Assembly (NCBI RefSeq): GCF_900101785.1
Contig: NZ_LT629688.1
Coordinates: forward strand, 4,340,001 to 4,404,000
Length of the DNA: 64,000 nucleotides
Direction of reading: 5' to 3'
DNA from: Auraticoccus monumenti
Lineage (GTDB): Bacteria; Actinomycetota; Actinomycetes; Propionibacteriales; Propionibacteriaceae
Positions 27,876-36,375 of the stretch are shown here, piece by piece. The position numbers were made by a program, and so were the translations under genes. Each line of letters opens with the position of its first letter. Positions within the stretch are counted from its first letter, which is position 1. The notes below the pieces were generated by a model. It had not been told where the DNA came from and searched no databases. It saw nothing but the letters and a program-made list of their open reading frames with translations.

Positions 27876-30725
27876 ATGACGAACCGGGCCCTGGTCGACC
27901 GTGAGCTCGGTGGGCTCGCGTGGCGACTCGACAAGGACGGCGTCCGCGACGTCATCGACACCTCCACGCTGGCCCGCTCGCTCTACTCCAGCGACGCCTC
28001 CCTGTACCGGGTGGTGCCCCGCGGCGTGGCCGTCCCCCGCAGCACCAACGAGCTCGAGGCGGTGCTGGACGCCGCCCGCGAGCGCGGCGTGGCGGTGACC
28101 CTGCGCGGCGGCGGGACGTCCTGCGCCGGCAACGCCGTAGGACCGGGCCTGGTCGTCGACGTCTCCCGGCACCTGAACCGGGTCATCTCGGTGGACCCCG
28201 AGCAGCGCGCCGCGGTGGTGGAGCCCGGCGTGATCCAGTCCGAGCTGCAGAAGGTGGCCGCCCCGCACGGGCTCCGCTTCGGCCCCGACCCCTCCACCCA
28301 CAACCGCTGCACCCTCGGCGGCATGATCGGCAACAACGCCTGCGGCCCGCGCGCCCTGGGCTACGGCAAGACCGCCGACAACGTGCTCGGTCTGGAGGTG
28401 GTGGCGGGCAACGGTGAGCGGCTGGTGCTCGGCGGACCCGACGCCACCCCGGTGGAGGACTCCCCCACCCTGACCGCCCTGCGCGAGCTGGTGGCCTCCT
28501 CCCTCGGCACCATCCGCACCCAGTTCGGCCGCTTCGGGCGCCAGGTCTCGGGCTACAGCCTGGAGCACCTGCTGCCGGAGAACGGCTTCGACGTCGCCCG
28601 CTTCCTGGCCGGCACGGAGGGAACCCTGGTCACCATCACCAGGGCCACCGTGCGTCTGGTGGCCGACCCGCCGCACCGGATCATGGTGGCGCTGGGCTAC
28701 GCCTCGATGGCCGACGCCGCCGACGACGCCCCCACCGTGCTGGCCCACGCGCCGACCGCCTGCGAGGGCCTGGACTCCCGGATCGTCGACGTGGTCCGCC
28801 GCCGGCTGGGCGACTCCTCCGTCCCGGCCATGCCCGAGGGCGAGGGGTGGATGCTGGTCGAGCTGGCCGACACCGACCCCGCGCGGCTGGCCACCCGCGC
28901 GGCCCTGCTGCTGGAGGCCAGCCACTGCCTGGACGGGCTGGTGGTGGCCGACCAGGCCCGGGCCAACGCGCTGTGGAAGATCCGCGAGGACGGCGCCGGG
29001 CTGGCCGGCGTCAGCCTCGGGCGTCCCGCCTACCCCGGCTGGGAGGACGCGGCCGTCCCGCCGGAGCACCTGGGCGAGTACCTCCGGGCCTTCGACGACC
29101 TGCTCACCCGCCACGGGCTGCGCGGACTGCCCTACGGCCACTTCGGCGACGGGTGCGTGCACGTCCGGATCGACTTCCCCCTCACCGAGGAGGGCGGTGC
29201 CGCGGGCTACCGCGAGTTCGTCACCGAGGCCGCGACCCTGGTGGCCTCCTTCGGCGGCTCGATGTCGGGTGAGCACGGCGACGGCCGGGCCCGCTCGGCG
29301 CTGCTGCCCAGCATGTACTCCCCCGAGGCGATCGCCCTCTTCGGCGCGGTCAAGCAGGTCTTCGACCCCGCCGGGCTGCTCAACCCCGGCGTGCTGGTCG
29401 ACCCCCGCCCGGTCGACGCCGACCTCCGCGCCGAGCAGGTCCGGCTGGCCCCGATGCGCGGGCGCGAGCTGCACCTGGCCGACGAGGTCCACCGGTGCAG
29501 CGGCGTGGGCAAGTGCATCGCCGACACCACCGGGGCCGGCGGGGTGATGTGCCCCTCCTACCAGGCCACCCGCCAGGAGAAGGACTCCACCCGCGGCCGG
29601 GCCCGGGTGCTGCAGGAGATGGTCAACGGCACCACGGTGAAGAAGGGCTTCCGGTCCCCCGAGGTGCACGAGGCCCTCGACCTCTGCCTGTCCTGCAAGG
29701 GCTGCCGCCGCGACTGCCCCACCGGCGTCGACATGGCCGCCTACAAGTCCCGGGTGCTGGACGAGACCTACAAGGGCGGGATCCGGCCGCGCAGCCACTA
29801 CGCGCTGGGCTGGCTGCCGCGCTGGGGCCGGCTGATCACCCGGGTGCCCGGGCTGGCCGCCGTGACCAACGCCGTGATGGCCACCCCCGGGCTGCGCTCG
29901 CTGCTGCGCTGGGGCGCCGGCGTCGACCAGCGACGTCAGCTCCCCCGCTTCGCCACCACCTCCGCCACCCGCGCCGGACGGGCGGCCACCGGTACGCCGG
30001 AGGCACCGAACGGTCCGGTGGTGCTCTGGGTGGACTCGTTCTCGGACTTCTTCGACGGGCCGGGGGCGGACCCGATGGTGCAGCTGCTGCGCCGGGCCGG
30101 CTACGACCCGCAGTTCCTGCCTCGCGACGCCTGCTGCGGGCTGACCTGGATCAGCACCGGCCAGCTGGACGGCGCCCGCCGCCAGCTCCGCAGCGCCCTG
30201 GACGTGCTGCACCCGGTAGTCAGCGCCGGTACGCCGGTGGTGGGGATGGAGCCGTCCTGCCTGGCGGTCTGGCGCAGCGACGCCCCCGAGCTGCTCCCCG
30301 ACGACCCGCGGGTGGCCGACGTGGCCACCGGGGTGCTGACCCTGGCCGAGCTGCTGGCCCGGACCCCGGGCTGGACCCCGCCGGACCTGTCCGGGACGAC
30401 CGTGGTGGCCCAGCCGCACTGCCACCACGCCTCCGTGCTCGGCTGGAAGGCCGACGCCGCGCTGCTGGCCTCCACCGGTGCGGAGGTGACGACGGTGGGC
30501 GGCTGCTGCGGCCTGGCGGGCAACTTCGGGGTCGAGCAGGGCCACTACGAGGTGTCGGTGAAGGTGGCCGAGCACGACCTGCTGCCCGCGGTCCGCGCCG
30601 CCGGGGACGACGCCCTCGTGCTGGCCGACGGGTTCTCCTGCCGGACCCAGCTGGCCGAGCTCGCCGACCGCCGGGCGGTCACGTTGCCCGAGCTGCTGCT
30701 GCGAGGGGCCGACGACGCCCGCTGA
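27876..30725 (+). CDS. FAD-linked oxidase / 4Fe-4S / CCG-domain fusion (D-lactate-dehydrogenase-like)
   Basis: 949-residue fusion. Residues about 40-250 form the PCMH-type FAD-binding domain (VTLRGGGTSCAGNAVGPG, STHNRCTLGGMIGNNACGPRA), about 270-510 the FAD-oxidase C domain (PYGHFGDGCVHVRIDFP), then a two-cluster ferredoxin segment (CSGVGKC...CPSY and CLSCKGCRRDCPTG), and a GlpC-like CCG region (DACCGLTW and GGCCGLAGNFG). This architecture oxidises D-lactate or another 2-hydroxyacid and passes electrons to the chain. Substrate is inferred. ATG 5 nt after marR; likely the same transcript. Confidence 0.88.
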   Translation: MTNRALVDRELGGLAWRLDKDGVRDVIDTSTLARSLYSSDASLYRVVPRGVAVPRSTNELEAVLDAARERGVAVTLRGGGTSCAGNAVGPGLVVDVSRHLNRVISVDPEQRAAVVEPGVIQSELQKVAAPHGLRFGPDPSTHNRCTLGGMIGNNACGPRALGYGKTADNVLGLEVVAGNGERLVLGGPDATPVEDSPTLTALRELVASSLGTIRTQFGRFGRQVSGYSLEHLLPENGFDVARFLAGTEGTLVTITRATVRLVADPPHRIMVALGYASMADAADDAPTVLAHAPTACEGLDSRIVDVVRRRLGDSSVPAMPEGEGWMLVELADTDPARLATRAALLLEASHCLDGLVVADQARANALWKIREDGAGLAGVSLGRPAYPGWEDAAVPPEHLGEYLRAFDDLLTRHGLRGLPYGHFGDGCVHVRIDFPLTEEGGAAGYREFVTEAATLVASFGGSMSGEHGDGRARSALLPSMYSPEAIALFGAVKQVFDPAGLLNPGVLVDPRPVDADLRAEQVRLAPMRGRELHLADEVHRCSGVGKCIADTTGAGGVMCPSYQATRQEKDSTRGRARVLQEMVNGTTVKKGFRSPEVHEALDLCLSCKGCRRDCPTGVDMAAYKSRVLDETYKGGIRPRSHYALGWLPRWGRLITRVPGLAAVTNAVMATPGLRSLLRWGAGVDQRRQLPRFATTSATRAGRAATGTPEAPNGPVVLWVDSFSDFFDGPGADPMVQLLRRAGYDPQFLPRDACCGLTWISTGQLDGARRQLRSALDVLHPVVSAGTPVVGMEPSCLAVWRSDAPELLPDDPRVADVATGVLTLAELLARTPGWTPPDLSGTTVVAQPHCHHASVLGWKADAALLASTGAEVTTVGGCCGLAGNFGVEQGHYEVSVKVAEHDLLPAVRAAGDDALVLADGFSCRTQLAELADRRAVTLPELLLRGADDAR

Positions 30726-30764
30726 GGCACGTCCCGGCACCGGCTGCGTGGCGGCCCCGGAGGG

Positions 30765-31559
30765 TCAGTCCCACCAGAAGAACCACACGTGGCGCTCCGG
30801 CCGCAGGGTCGGCAGCGTCTCGCGGTAGGCGTCGACCGCCGGGCCCTGGTCGATGACGTCCCCGCACAGCGCGTAGTGCTCGCTCACCACCTGGTCGAGC
30901 GCGGCCGGCTCGGTGGGGAGGCGCCCGGCCTGCAGCTGCAAGGTGTCGAACCCGATGGCCAGCAGCACCGCGCCGAACCGGTCCTCCCAGCTCCGCAGCA
31001 CCGCGCTGAGCTCCCCGGGACCCAGGCCGGTGTTGACCGTGCCCATCCAGCCGAGGCGGGCCGGGACGTCGGCGGGCCGGGCCACCGGGACGAGCATCAG
31101 GTGCGTCCCCGGCTCGTGCAGCGGCAGCTCGACCGGGGGGTCGCAGGGGCCGGGGACCGCGGGGGCGAGACCGGTGAAGACGAACCGCGGGTCGGGCTGC
31201 GACTCCTCGTCCAGGGTGCCGTCGTCGGTGTGCCCGGCCAGCACCGCGGCCGGGTCGTGCAGGCCCGGGTCCTGGCGCTCGCCGAGCTCGCCGTCGAACC
31301 AGGGACGGTCCGCGCCGTCGTCGAGCCCGGTGGCCAGCACCGGCCACAGCCCGGTGCGGGAGAAGGCGGCGGCCAGCGCGCGCCAGAGCCGGTCCAGCTC
31401 CGGCGGGTCGAGCGGTTCGCGGGTGATCCAGGCGTAGTTGTCCCTGGCGCGGGCGAAGGTGGGGTGCGGGTGGATCCGGCGCCCCTCCGGCAGCGCGACG
31501 CCGGCCACGGTTCCCGGCCCGTCGGGCGGGAGCGGGTCGGTGCGCTCGGGCGTCCTCAC
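30765..31559 (-). CDS. DUF4253 domain-containing protein
   Basis: 264-residue soluble protein. The second half (VPARLGWMGTVNTGLGPGELSAVLRSWEDRFGAVL...LALDQVVSEHY...) matches DUF4253, a domain of unknown role frequent in actinobacteria, ending HVWFFWWD as is typical. No catalytic motif is recognised. GTG start at 31559, 26 bp after the amidohydrolase stop on the same strand, so probably co-transcribed. Confidence 0.75.
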   Translation of the reverse strand: MRTPERTDPLPPDGPGTVAGVALPEGRRIHPHPTFARARDNYAWITREPLDPPELDRLWRALAAAFSRTGLWPVLATGLDDGADRPWFDGELGERQDPGLHDPAAVLAGHTDDGTLDEESQPDPRFVFTGLAPAVPGPCDPPVELPLHEPGTHLMLVPVARPADVPARLGWMGTVNTGLGPGELSAVLRSWEDRFGAVLLAIGFDTLQLQAGRLPTEPAALDQVVSEHYALCGDVIDQGPAVDAYRETLPTLRPERHVWFFWWD

Positions 31560-31585
31560 CTGGCGGACCCTACGAGGACCGGAGG

Positions 31586-32758
31586 TCAGGCCGCCGACGT
31601 CCAGGTGTGCACCTCGTGACCGGCGATGAACACCCGCAGCGCGCGCTGCATGACGTCCAGCGGGTCCCCGCTCCACAGCACCAGGTCGCCGAGCTTGCCG
31701 ACCTCGAGCGAGCCGATCCGGTCCTCCAGGCCGAGGACGCGGGCCGGGTGGATGGTGATCGAGCGCAGCGCGGTGACCGGGTCGAGCCCCTCCTTGACCG
31801 CGAAGGTGGCCTGGTGGACCAGGAAGTGGATGGGGATCACCGGGTGGTCGGTGATGATCGAGATCTCCACCCCGGCCCGGGCCAGCCGACCGGGGTTGGC
31901 CAGCGAGCGCTGACGCAGCTCGACCTTGGAGCGGCTGGTCAGCAGCGGGCCGATCAGCACCGGGACCCCGCGCTCGGCCAGGAGGTCCGCGACCAGGTGG
32001 GCCTCGGTGCCGTGGTCGAGGACCAGCTCGTAGCCGAACTCGTCGGCGATCCGCACCGCGGTGGCGATGTCGTCGGCGCGGTGGGCGTGCTGGCGCCAGG
32101 GGATCTCACGGGCCAGCACCGAGGCCAGCGCCTCCAGCCTGAGGTCGCGGGCGTCGAAGCGCTCGCCCTCGGCGACCGCCTTGGCGCGCTTGGCCTGGTA
32201 GTTCTCCGCGGCCACGAACGCCTCCCGCATCACCGCGGCGGTGCCGAGCCGGGTGGAGGGCGTCTTCTTCTGCTCGCCGTAGACCCGCTTCGGGTTCTCC
32301 CCCAGCGCGGCCTTGAGCCCGGCGGGTGAGCGCAGCACCATCTCCTCGACGGTGCGTCCCGAGGTGTGCAGGGCGACGCACAGCCCGCCGATCACGTTGC
32401 CCGACCCCGGGTTGACGCAGACCGTGGTGACGCCGCCGGCCAGGGCGTCGGTGAAGCCGACGTCGCCGGGGTAGATCGCGTCGAGCGCGCGGACGTGGGC
32501 GGTGACCGGGTCGGTCATCTCGTTGGTGTCGTTGCCGGACCAGCCCTCACCCTCCTCGTGCACCCCGAGGTGGGTGTGGGCGTCGACGAAGCCGGGCAGC
32601 AGCCACTGGCCACCGGCGTCGACCACCTCCGCACCCGAGGGCACCCCGACGTCGGGCCCGAGCGCGCTGATGGTGCCGTCGGTGACCACGACGGTGCCGT
32701 CGAAGGGCTCCCCGGTGACCGGGACGACGTGGGCGTTGGTGATCGCGAGGGTGGGCAT
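31586..32758 (-). CDS. Amidohydrolase (imidazolonepropionase-like)
   Basis: 390-residue metal-dependent amidohydrolase. The metal motif is GFVDAHTHLG (about residue 60), followed by HAHRADDI, VLDHGTEAHL and IITDHPVIP for the remaining histidines and catalytic Asp. The C-terminal GSLEVGKLGDLVLWSGDPL is the family's closing beta-sandwich. Such proteins hydrolyse cyclic amides or related bonds; the substrate is unknown. ATG start; first gene of a pair with the DUF4253 gene. Confidence 0.85.
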   Translation of the reverse strand: MPTLAITNAHVVPVTGEPFDGTVVVTDGTISALGPDVGVPSGAEVVDAGGQWLLPGFVDAHTHLGVHEEGEGWSGNDTNEMTDPVTAHVRALDAIYPGDVGFTDALAGGVTTVCVNPGSGNVIGGLCVALHTSGRTVEEMVLRSPAGLKAALGENPKRVYGEQKKTPSTRLGTAAVMREAFVAAENYQAKRAKAVAEGERFDARDLRLEALASVLAREIPWRQHAHRADDIATAVRIADEFGYELVLDHGTEAHLVADLLAERGVPVLIGPLLTSRSKVELRQRSLANPGRLARAGVEISIITDHPVIPIHFLVHQATFAVKEGLDPVTALRSITIHPARVLGLEDRIGSLEVGKLGDLVLWSGDPLDVMQRALRVFIAGHEVHTWTSAA

Positions 32759-33129
32759 GGCACCACCCTAGGCGGGGCCGGTCGGGGGTCGGGGACGGGC
32801 GGTGGCGTCCCGTCTGCTCCCCGCGAAGGCTCGGGCGGGAGGCCGCCCGGTGCGGTGGCCGTCCGTCCCGGGGCATCCGGGCAGGATCGGCTGGGGCCGG
32901 ACGCCGTACCGCCGGCGCAGGCGGTGGTGGCGCCGGCGCGGGAGCGCGGCGACGCTCAGCGCGGAAGCCGTGGGGAGGCGGACGGTGCTCCGGCACCGCG
33001 GACGCGTCCGACGCCGTCGTGGTGGGCCGAGGGCGGTGGCTCCGCCCGGGGACTGCGCCCCGCCGCCGCACCGGTCCGGCGGAGACGTGCCCGGTCCTCG
33101 GTCGGCCGGTCCCGGTAGAGTGCGCGCCC
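32759..33129. other. Non-coding interval between amidohydrolase and ArfB-like gene
   Basis: 371 bp, very GC-rich, with no credible gene. It contains several short hairpins, e.g. GACGGG/CCCGTC (32794-32814) and GGGCGG/CCGCCC (33031-33047). A TAGAGT -10-like box at 33116-33121 lies 8 nt before the ATG of the next gene, suggesting a nearly leaderless transcript. Confidence 0.6.
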
Positions 33130-33552
33130 ATGAGCGGCACGCTGGACCTGGCCGTTCCCCCGGGGCCGGGGATCCCCCAGGGCCTCGTCGTCCCCGGTGA
33201 GGAGCTGGTGGAGCGCTTCAGCCGCTCCTCCGGGCCGGGCGGGCAGTCGGTCAACACCGCCGACACCCGGGTGGAGCTGGTCTTCGACGCCACCGCGAGC
33301 AGCGTGCTCCCGCCCCGTGCGGCCGACCGGCTCGGGGTGGTGCGGATCGTGGCGTCGGAGCAGCGCAGCCAGCTGCGGAACCGGGTGGCGGCGCGGGAGC
33401 GGCTGGCCGAGCGGATCCGTGAGGCCTGCGCTCCCCCACCGCCGCGCCGGGTGCCGACCAAGCCGTCGAAGGGCTCGCGCCGGCGCCGGGTGGACGCCAA
33501 GGTGCAGCGCGGGCGGACCAAGGCGCTGCGCGGGCGGGTCCGCCCGGACTGA
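33130..33552 (+). CDS. arfB: ArfB/ICT1-like peptide chain release factor homologue
   Basis: 140-residue ribosome-rescue hydrolase. The catalytic GGQ loop is RSSGPGGQSVNTADTRVEL (about residues 32-50), and the C-terminal tail is strongly basic (KPSKGSRRRRVDAKVQRGRTKALRGR), the feature that in ArfB/YaeJ enters the empty mRNA channel. It should release peptides from stalled ribosomes. ATG with no Shine-Dalgarno but a -10 box just upstream, so probably leaderless. Convergent with the tautomerase gene, with only 1 nt between stops. Confidence 0.88.
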   Translation: MSGTLDLAVPPGPGIPQGLVVPGEELVERFSRSSGPGGQSVNTADTRVELVFDATASSVLPPRAADRLGVVRIVASEQRSQLRNRVAARERLAERIREACAPPPPRRVPTKPSKGSRRRRVDAKVQRGRTKALRGRVRPD

Positions 33553-33553
33553 C

Positions 33554-33934
33554 TCAGACGTCGACGCGGTAGCCGAGCTCCAGCTCGTCGCCTGGGACGC
33601 CGCGGATGCCCCAGTTCTCCCGGGGCGTCTCGGTGATGGTGATCTCGACGTCCTCCGCGGCCAGCCCGAGGGCAGTGGTGCGCCGGTACACCCCGGCGAT
33701 GAAGGCCTTCTTGGCCGCGGTGCTGCGCCCGGTGAAGAGCGACACCTCGATGATCGTGTAGTCCTCGCTGCGCGGGTGCAGGAACAGCTCGCGCGGCAGA
33801 GGCACGAAGCGGTGGAACCGCTTGCCGGGGGGCAGCCCGAACGCCTCCTGCGCGGCGGCGTGGACGGCTTCCGACAGCGCCGGCACCCTGGGCTCCAGGA
33901 TGCCGGCGGTGCCGGTGACGACGACCTGCGCCAT
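33554..33934 (-). CDS. Tautomerase-superfamily protein
   Basis: 126-residue protein resembling the fused/long tautomerase-like group (FHRFVPLPRELFLHPRSEDYTIIEVSLFTGRSTAAKKAFIAGVY). Classical members use an N-terminal proline as base. Here the N-terminus is Met-Ala-Gln, so that residue is missing at this start and activity is uncertain. The ATG lies 2 nt after the ettA stop, so it is translated from the ettA transcript. No closer functional assignment is possible. Confidence 0.7.
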   Translation of the reverse strand: MAQVVVTGTAGILEPRVPALSEAVHAAAQEAFGLPPGKRFHRFVPLPRELFLHPRSEDYTIIEVSLFTGRSTAAKKAFIAGVYRRTTALGLAAEDVEITITETPRENWGIRGVPGDELELGYRVDV

Positions 33935-33936
33935 GC

Positions 33937-35619
33937 TCAGTCGCGGGTCAGACGGCGGTGCGTGGCCCGGTGCGGCCGCGCCGCCTCGGGCCCGAGGCGC
34001 TCGAGCTTGTTGGCCTCGTAGTCGGCGAAGTTGCCCTCGAACCAGAACCACTTGGCCTGGTTCTCCGCATCGCCCTCCCAGGCCATGATGTGGGTGGCCA
34101 CCCGGTCCAGGAACCACCGGTCGTGGGAGATCACCACGGCGCAGCCGGGGAACTCCAGCAGCGCGTCCTCCAGGCCCTGCAGCGTCTCCACGTCCAGGTC
34201 GTTGGTCGGCTCGTCGAGCAGCAGCAGGTTGCCGCCCATCTTCAGGGTGAGGGCCAGGTTCAGCCGGTTCCGCTCACCTCCGGAGAGGACGCCGGTGGGC
34301 TTCTGCTGGTCGGGCCCCTTGAAGCCGAAGGAGGCCACGTAGGCCCGCGACGGCATCTCGAAGTTGCCGACCTTGAGGAAGTCCAGGCCGTCGGAGACGA
34401 CCTCCCAGACGTTCTTCTTCGGGTCCAGGCCGCCACGGCCCTGGTCGACGTAGGAGATGGAGACGGTCTTGCCCAGCTCCAGCGAGCCGGCGTCCGGCTG
34501 CTCCTCACCGACGACCATCTTGAACAGCGTCGACTTGCCGACGCCGTTGGGGCCGATGATGCCGACGATCCCCGAGCGGGGCAGGTCGAAGGTGAGCCCG
34601 TCGATCAGCACCCGGTCCCCGAAGCCCTTGACCAGGTCGTTCACCTGCAGCACGTCGGTGCCCAGACGCGGGCCCGGCGGGATGTTGATCTCGGAGGTGT
34701 CGATCTTGCGCTCGCGCTCGGCGGCGCTGGCCATCTCCTCGTAGCGGGCGAGGCGGGCGCGGTTCTTGGCCTGGCGGGCCTTGGGGCTGGAGCGGACCCA
34801 CTCCAGCTCCTTCTCCAGGATCTTGGCGCGCTTGGCGTCCTTCTTGCCCTCGACCTGGAGCCGGGAGCGCTTCGTCTCGAGGTAGGCGGAGTAGTTGCCC
34901 TGGTAGCCGTGGATCTGGCCGCGGTCGACCTCGCAGATCCACTCCGCGACGTTGTCCAGGAAGTACCGGTCGTGGGTGACGGCCAGGACGGCGCCGGCGT
35001 AGCTCTTCAGGTGGCCCTCGAGCCAGTTCACCGACTCGGCGTCCAGGTGGTTGGTGGGCTCGTCGAGGAGCAGCAGGTCCGGCTTCTGCAGCAGCAGCTT
35101 GCACAGCGCGACGCGTCGTCGCTCACCACCGGAGAGGACGTCCACGAGGGCGTCCGGCGGCGGGCAGCGGAGCGCGTCCATGGCCTGCTCCAGCTGGGCG
35201 TCGATGTCCCAGGCGTTGCGGTGGTCCAGCTCGGTCTGGACGTCGCCCATCTCGGCCATCAGCGCGTCGAAGTCGGCGTCGGGCTCCCCCATCAGGACCC
35301 CGAGCTCGTCCATCCGGCGCTGCAGGCCCTTGGTCTCGGCCACCGCCTCCTCGACGTTCTCCAGGACGGTCCTGCCCTCGGTGAGCGGCGGCTCCTGCAG
35401 CAGGATGCCGACCGTGGCGTCCTTGGCGAGCATGCCGTCGCCGTTGTCGGGCTGGACCAGCCCGGCCATCACCTTGAGCAGGGTGGACTTGCCGGCACCG
35501 TTCGGGCCGACGACCCCGATCTTCGCCCCGGGCAGGAACGACTGGGTCACGTTGTCGAGGACGACCTTCTCGCCCAGCTTCTTCCGGACGGTGTGCAGGG
35601 TGTAGATGAACTCAGCCAT
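33937..35619 (-). CDS. ettA: Energy-dependent translational throttle protein (ABC-F)
   Basis: 560-residue ABC-F ATPase that binds the ribosomal E site and gates translation elongation according to ATP level. Two ATP-binding domains: Walker A GPNGAGKSTLLK (about residue 37) and GPNGVGKSTLFK, signatures LSGGERRRVALC and LSGGERNRLNLA, Walker B LLLLDEPTNHLD and LLLLDEPTNDLD. The linker and arm helices (about 245-315) are charged. Starts MAEFIYTLHTVRKK like other EttA proteins. Soluble and without membrane domains. The tautomerase gene follows after 2 nt. Confidence 0.95.
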   Translation of the reverse strand: MAEFIYTLHTVRKKLGEKVVLDNVTQSFLPGAKIGVVGPNGAGKSTLLKVMAGLVQPDNGDGMLAKDATVGILLQEPPLTEGRTVLENVEEAVAETKGLQRRMDELGVLMGEPDADFDALMAEMGDVQTELDHRNAWDIDAQLEQAMDALRCPPPDALVDVLSGGERRRVALCKLLLQKPDLLLLDEPTNHLDAESVNWLEGHLKSYAGAVLAVTHDRYFLDNVAEWICEVDRGQIHGYQGNYSAYLETKRSRLQVEGKKDAKRAKILEKELEWVRSSPKARQAKNRARLARYEEMASAAERERKIDTSEINIPPGPRLGTDVLQVNDLVKGFGDRVLIDGLTFDLPRSGIVGIIGPNGVGKSTLFKMVVGEEQPDAGSLELGKTVSISYVDQGRGGLDPKKNVWEVVSDGLDFLKVGNFEMPSRAYVASFGFKGPDQQKPTGVLSGGERNRLNLALTLKMGGNLLLLDEPTNDLDVETLQGLEDALLEFPGCAVVISHDRWFLDRVATHIMAWEGDAENQAKWFWFEGNFADYEANKLERLGPEAARPHRATHRRLTRD

Positions 35620-35723
35620 CGAGGTGCTTCAACCTTCGCAGACGTGGGATGTGCGCACCAGCAGGGGCACGCGGGCCGGCTACGAGTATGCCAGCGGGGA
35701 CCGACACCGCACACCGTCCGCAC

Positions 35724-35762
35724 TTGTCCACAGGCCGGGCCGCCTCAGGAGCCCTGTCCACA
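35724..35762. promoter_or_regulatory. Two DnaA-box-like sites upstream of ssb and ettA
   Basis: TTGTCCACA (35724-35732) equals the high-GC actinobacterial DnaA-box consensus as I recall it, and CTGTCCACA (35754-35762) differs by one base. They are in the same orientation with starts exactly 30 bp apart, so on the same helix face, in the 236-bp divergent promoter region between ettA and ssb. DnaA control is inferred only. Confidence 0.5.
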
Positions 35763-35855
35763 GGCCCGTGCCGGCGGCGACCGGGACGGGTGCTCCGACG
35801 CCATGGTCTGGGCAGGTCCCGCGGCACCGGTCGCGACCCGAGGAGAGGAACGAGC

Positions 35856-36302
35856 ATGGACGCAGTGCTGGAGCTGAGCGGCAACGTCGGCACCGAGGTC
35901 GAGACGAAGGTCACCCGGGGAGGCTGGCCCACCGCCAGCTTCCGGGTGGCGTGCACGCCCCGGCAGCGACGCGGTGGTGAGTGGGGGGACGCCGAGACGA
36001 TCTGGCTCACCGTCACCTGCTTCCGCGGTCTGGCCGAGAACGTGGCGTCGTCGGTGTCCAAGGGCGACCCGGTGCTGGTGAACGGCCGGCTCCGCCTCAG
36101 CTCCTGGGAGGACGAGCACGGGGAGCGGCGCGAGCGCCTCGTGCTGGAGGCCACCACGGTCGGGCCCGACCTGACCCGTGGCACCAGCACCTTCCGGCGG
36201 TCCGAGCGCCCGGTCGTCGAGGACGAGACCGACGAGGCCTACCGGGAGCTGATCCTGTCGGTCGAGCAGGAGCCGGAGCCGGCCGCCGCCGTGGCGGGCT
36301 GA
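35856..36302 (+). CDS. ssb: Single-stranded DNA-binding protein (paralogue)
   Basis: 148-residue OB-fold protein binding ssDNA. The N-terminal ~110 residues match SSB (LSGNVGTEVETKVTRGGWPTASFRVA, IWLTVTCFRGLAENVASSVSKGDPVLVNGRL). The tail ends EPEPAAAVAG and lacks the acidic DDDIPF-like tip that recruits repair partners, so this is probably a second, specialised SSB (compare SsbB of Streptomyces). It is not beside ribosomal-protein genes as the main ssb usually is. ATG preceded by GAGGAGAGGAA. Confidence 0.9.
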   Translation: MDAVLELSGNVGTEVETKVTRGGWPTASFRVACTPRQRRGGEWGDAETIWLTVTCFRGLAENVASSVSKGDPVLVNGRLRLSSWEDEHGERRERLVLEATTVGPDLTRGTSTFRRSERPVVEDETDEAYRELILSVEQEPEPAAAVAG

Positions 36303-36375
36303 GCCGGGCGGGGTGGTGGGTGCCGGGGACGGCTCCCGGGGCGCGCGGGCGGGGGGGTCCGCGCCTCGGGCCGTC

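Noticed and set aside
32802-33200. 132-codon frame in the gap before the ArfB-like gene
   Set aside because: Arg/Pro/Gly-rich, runs into the ArfB-like gene in another frame, no ribosome site, no recognisable fold.
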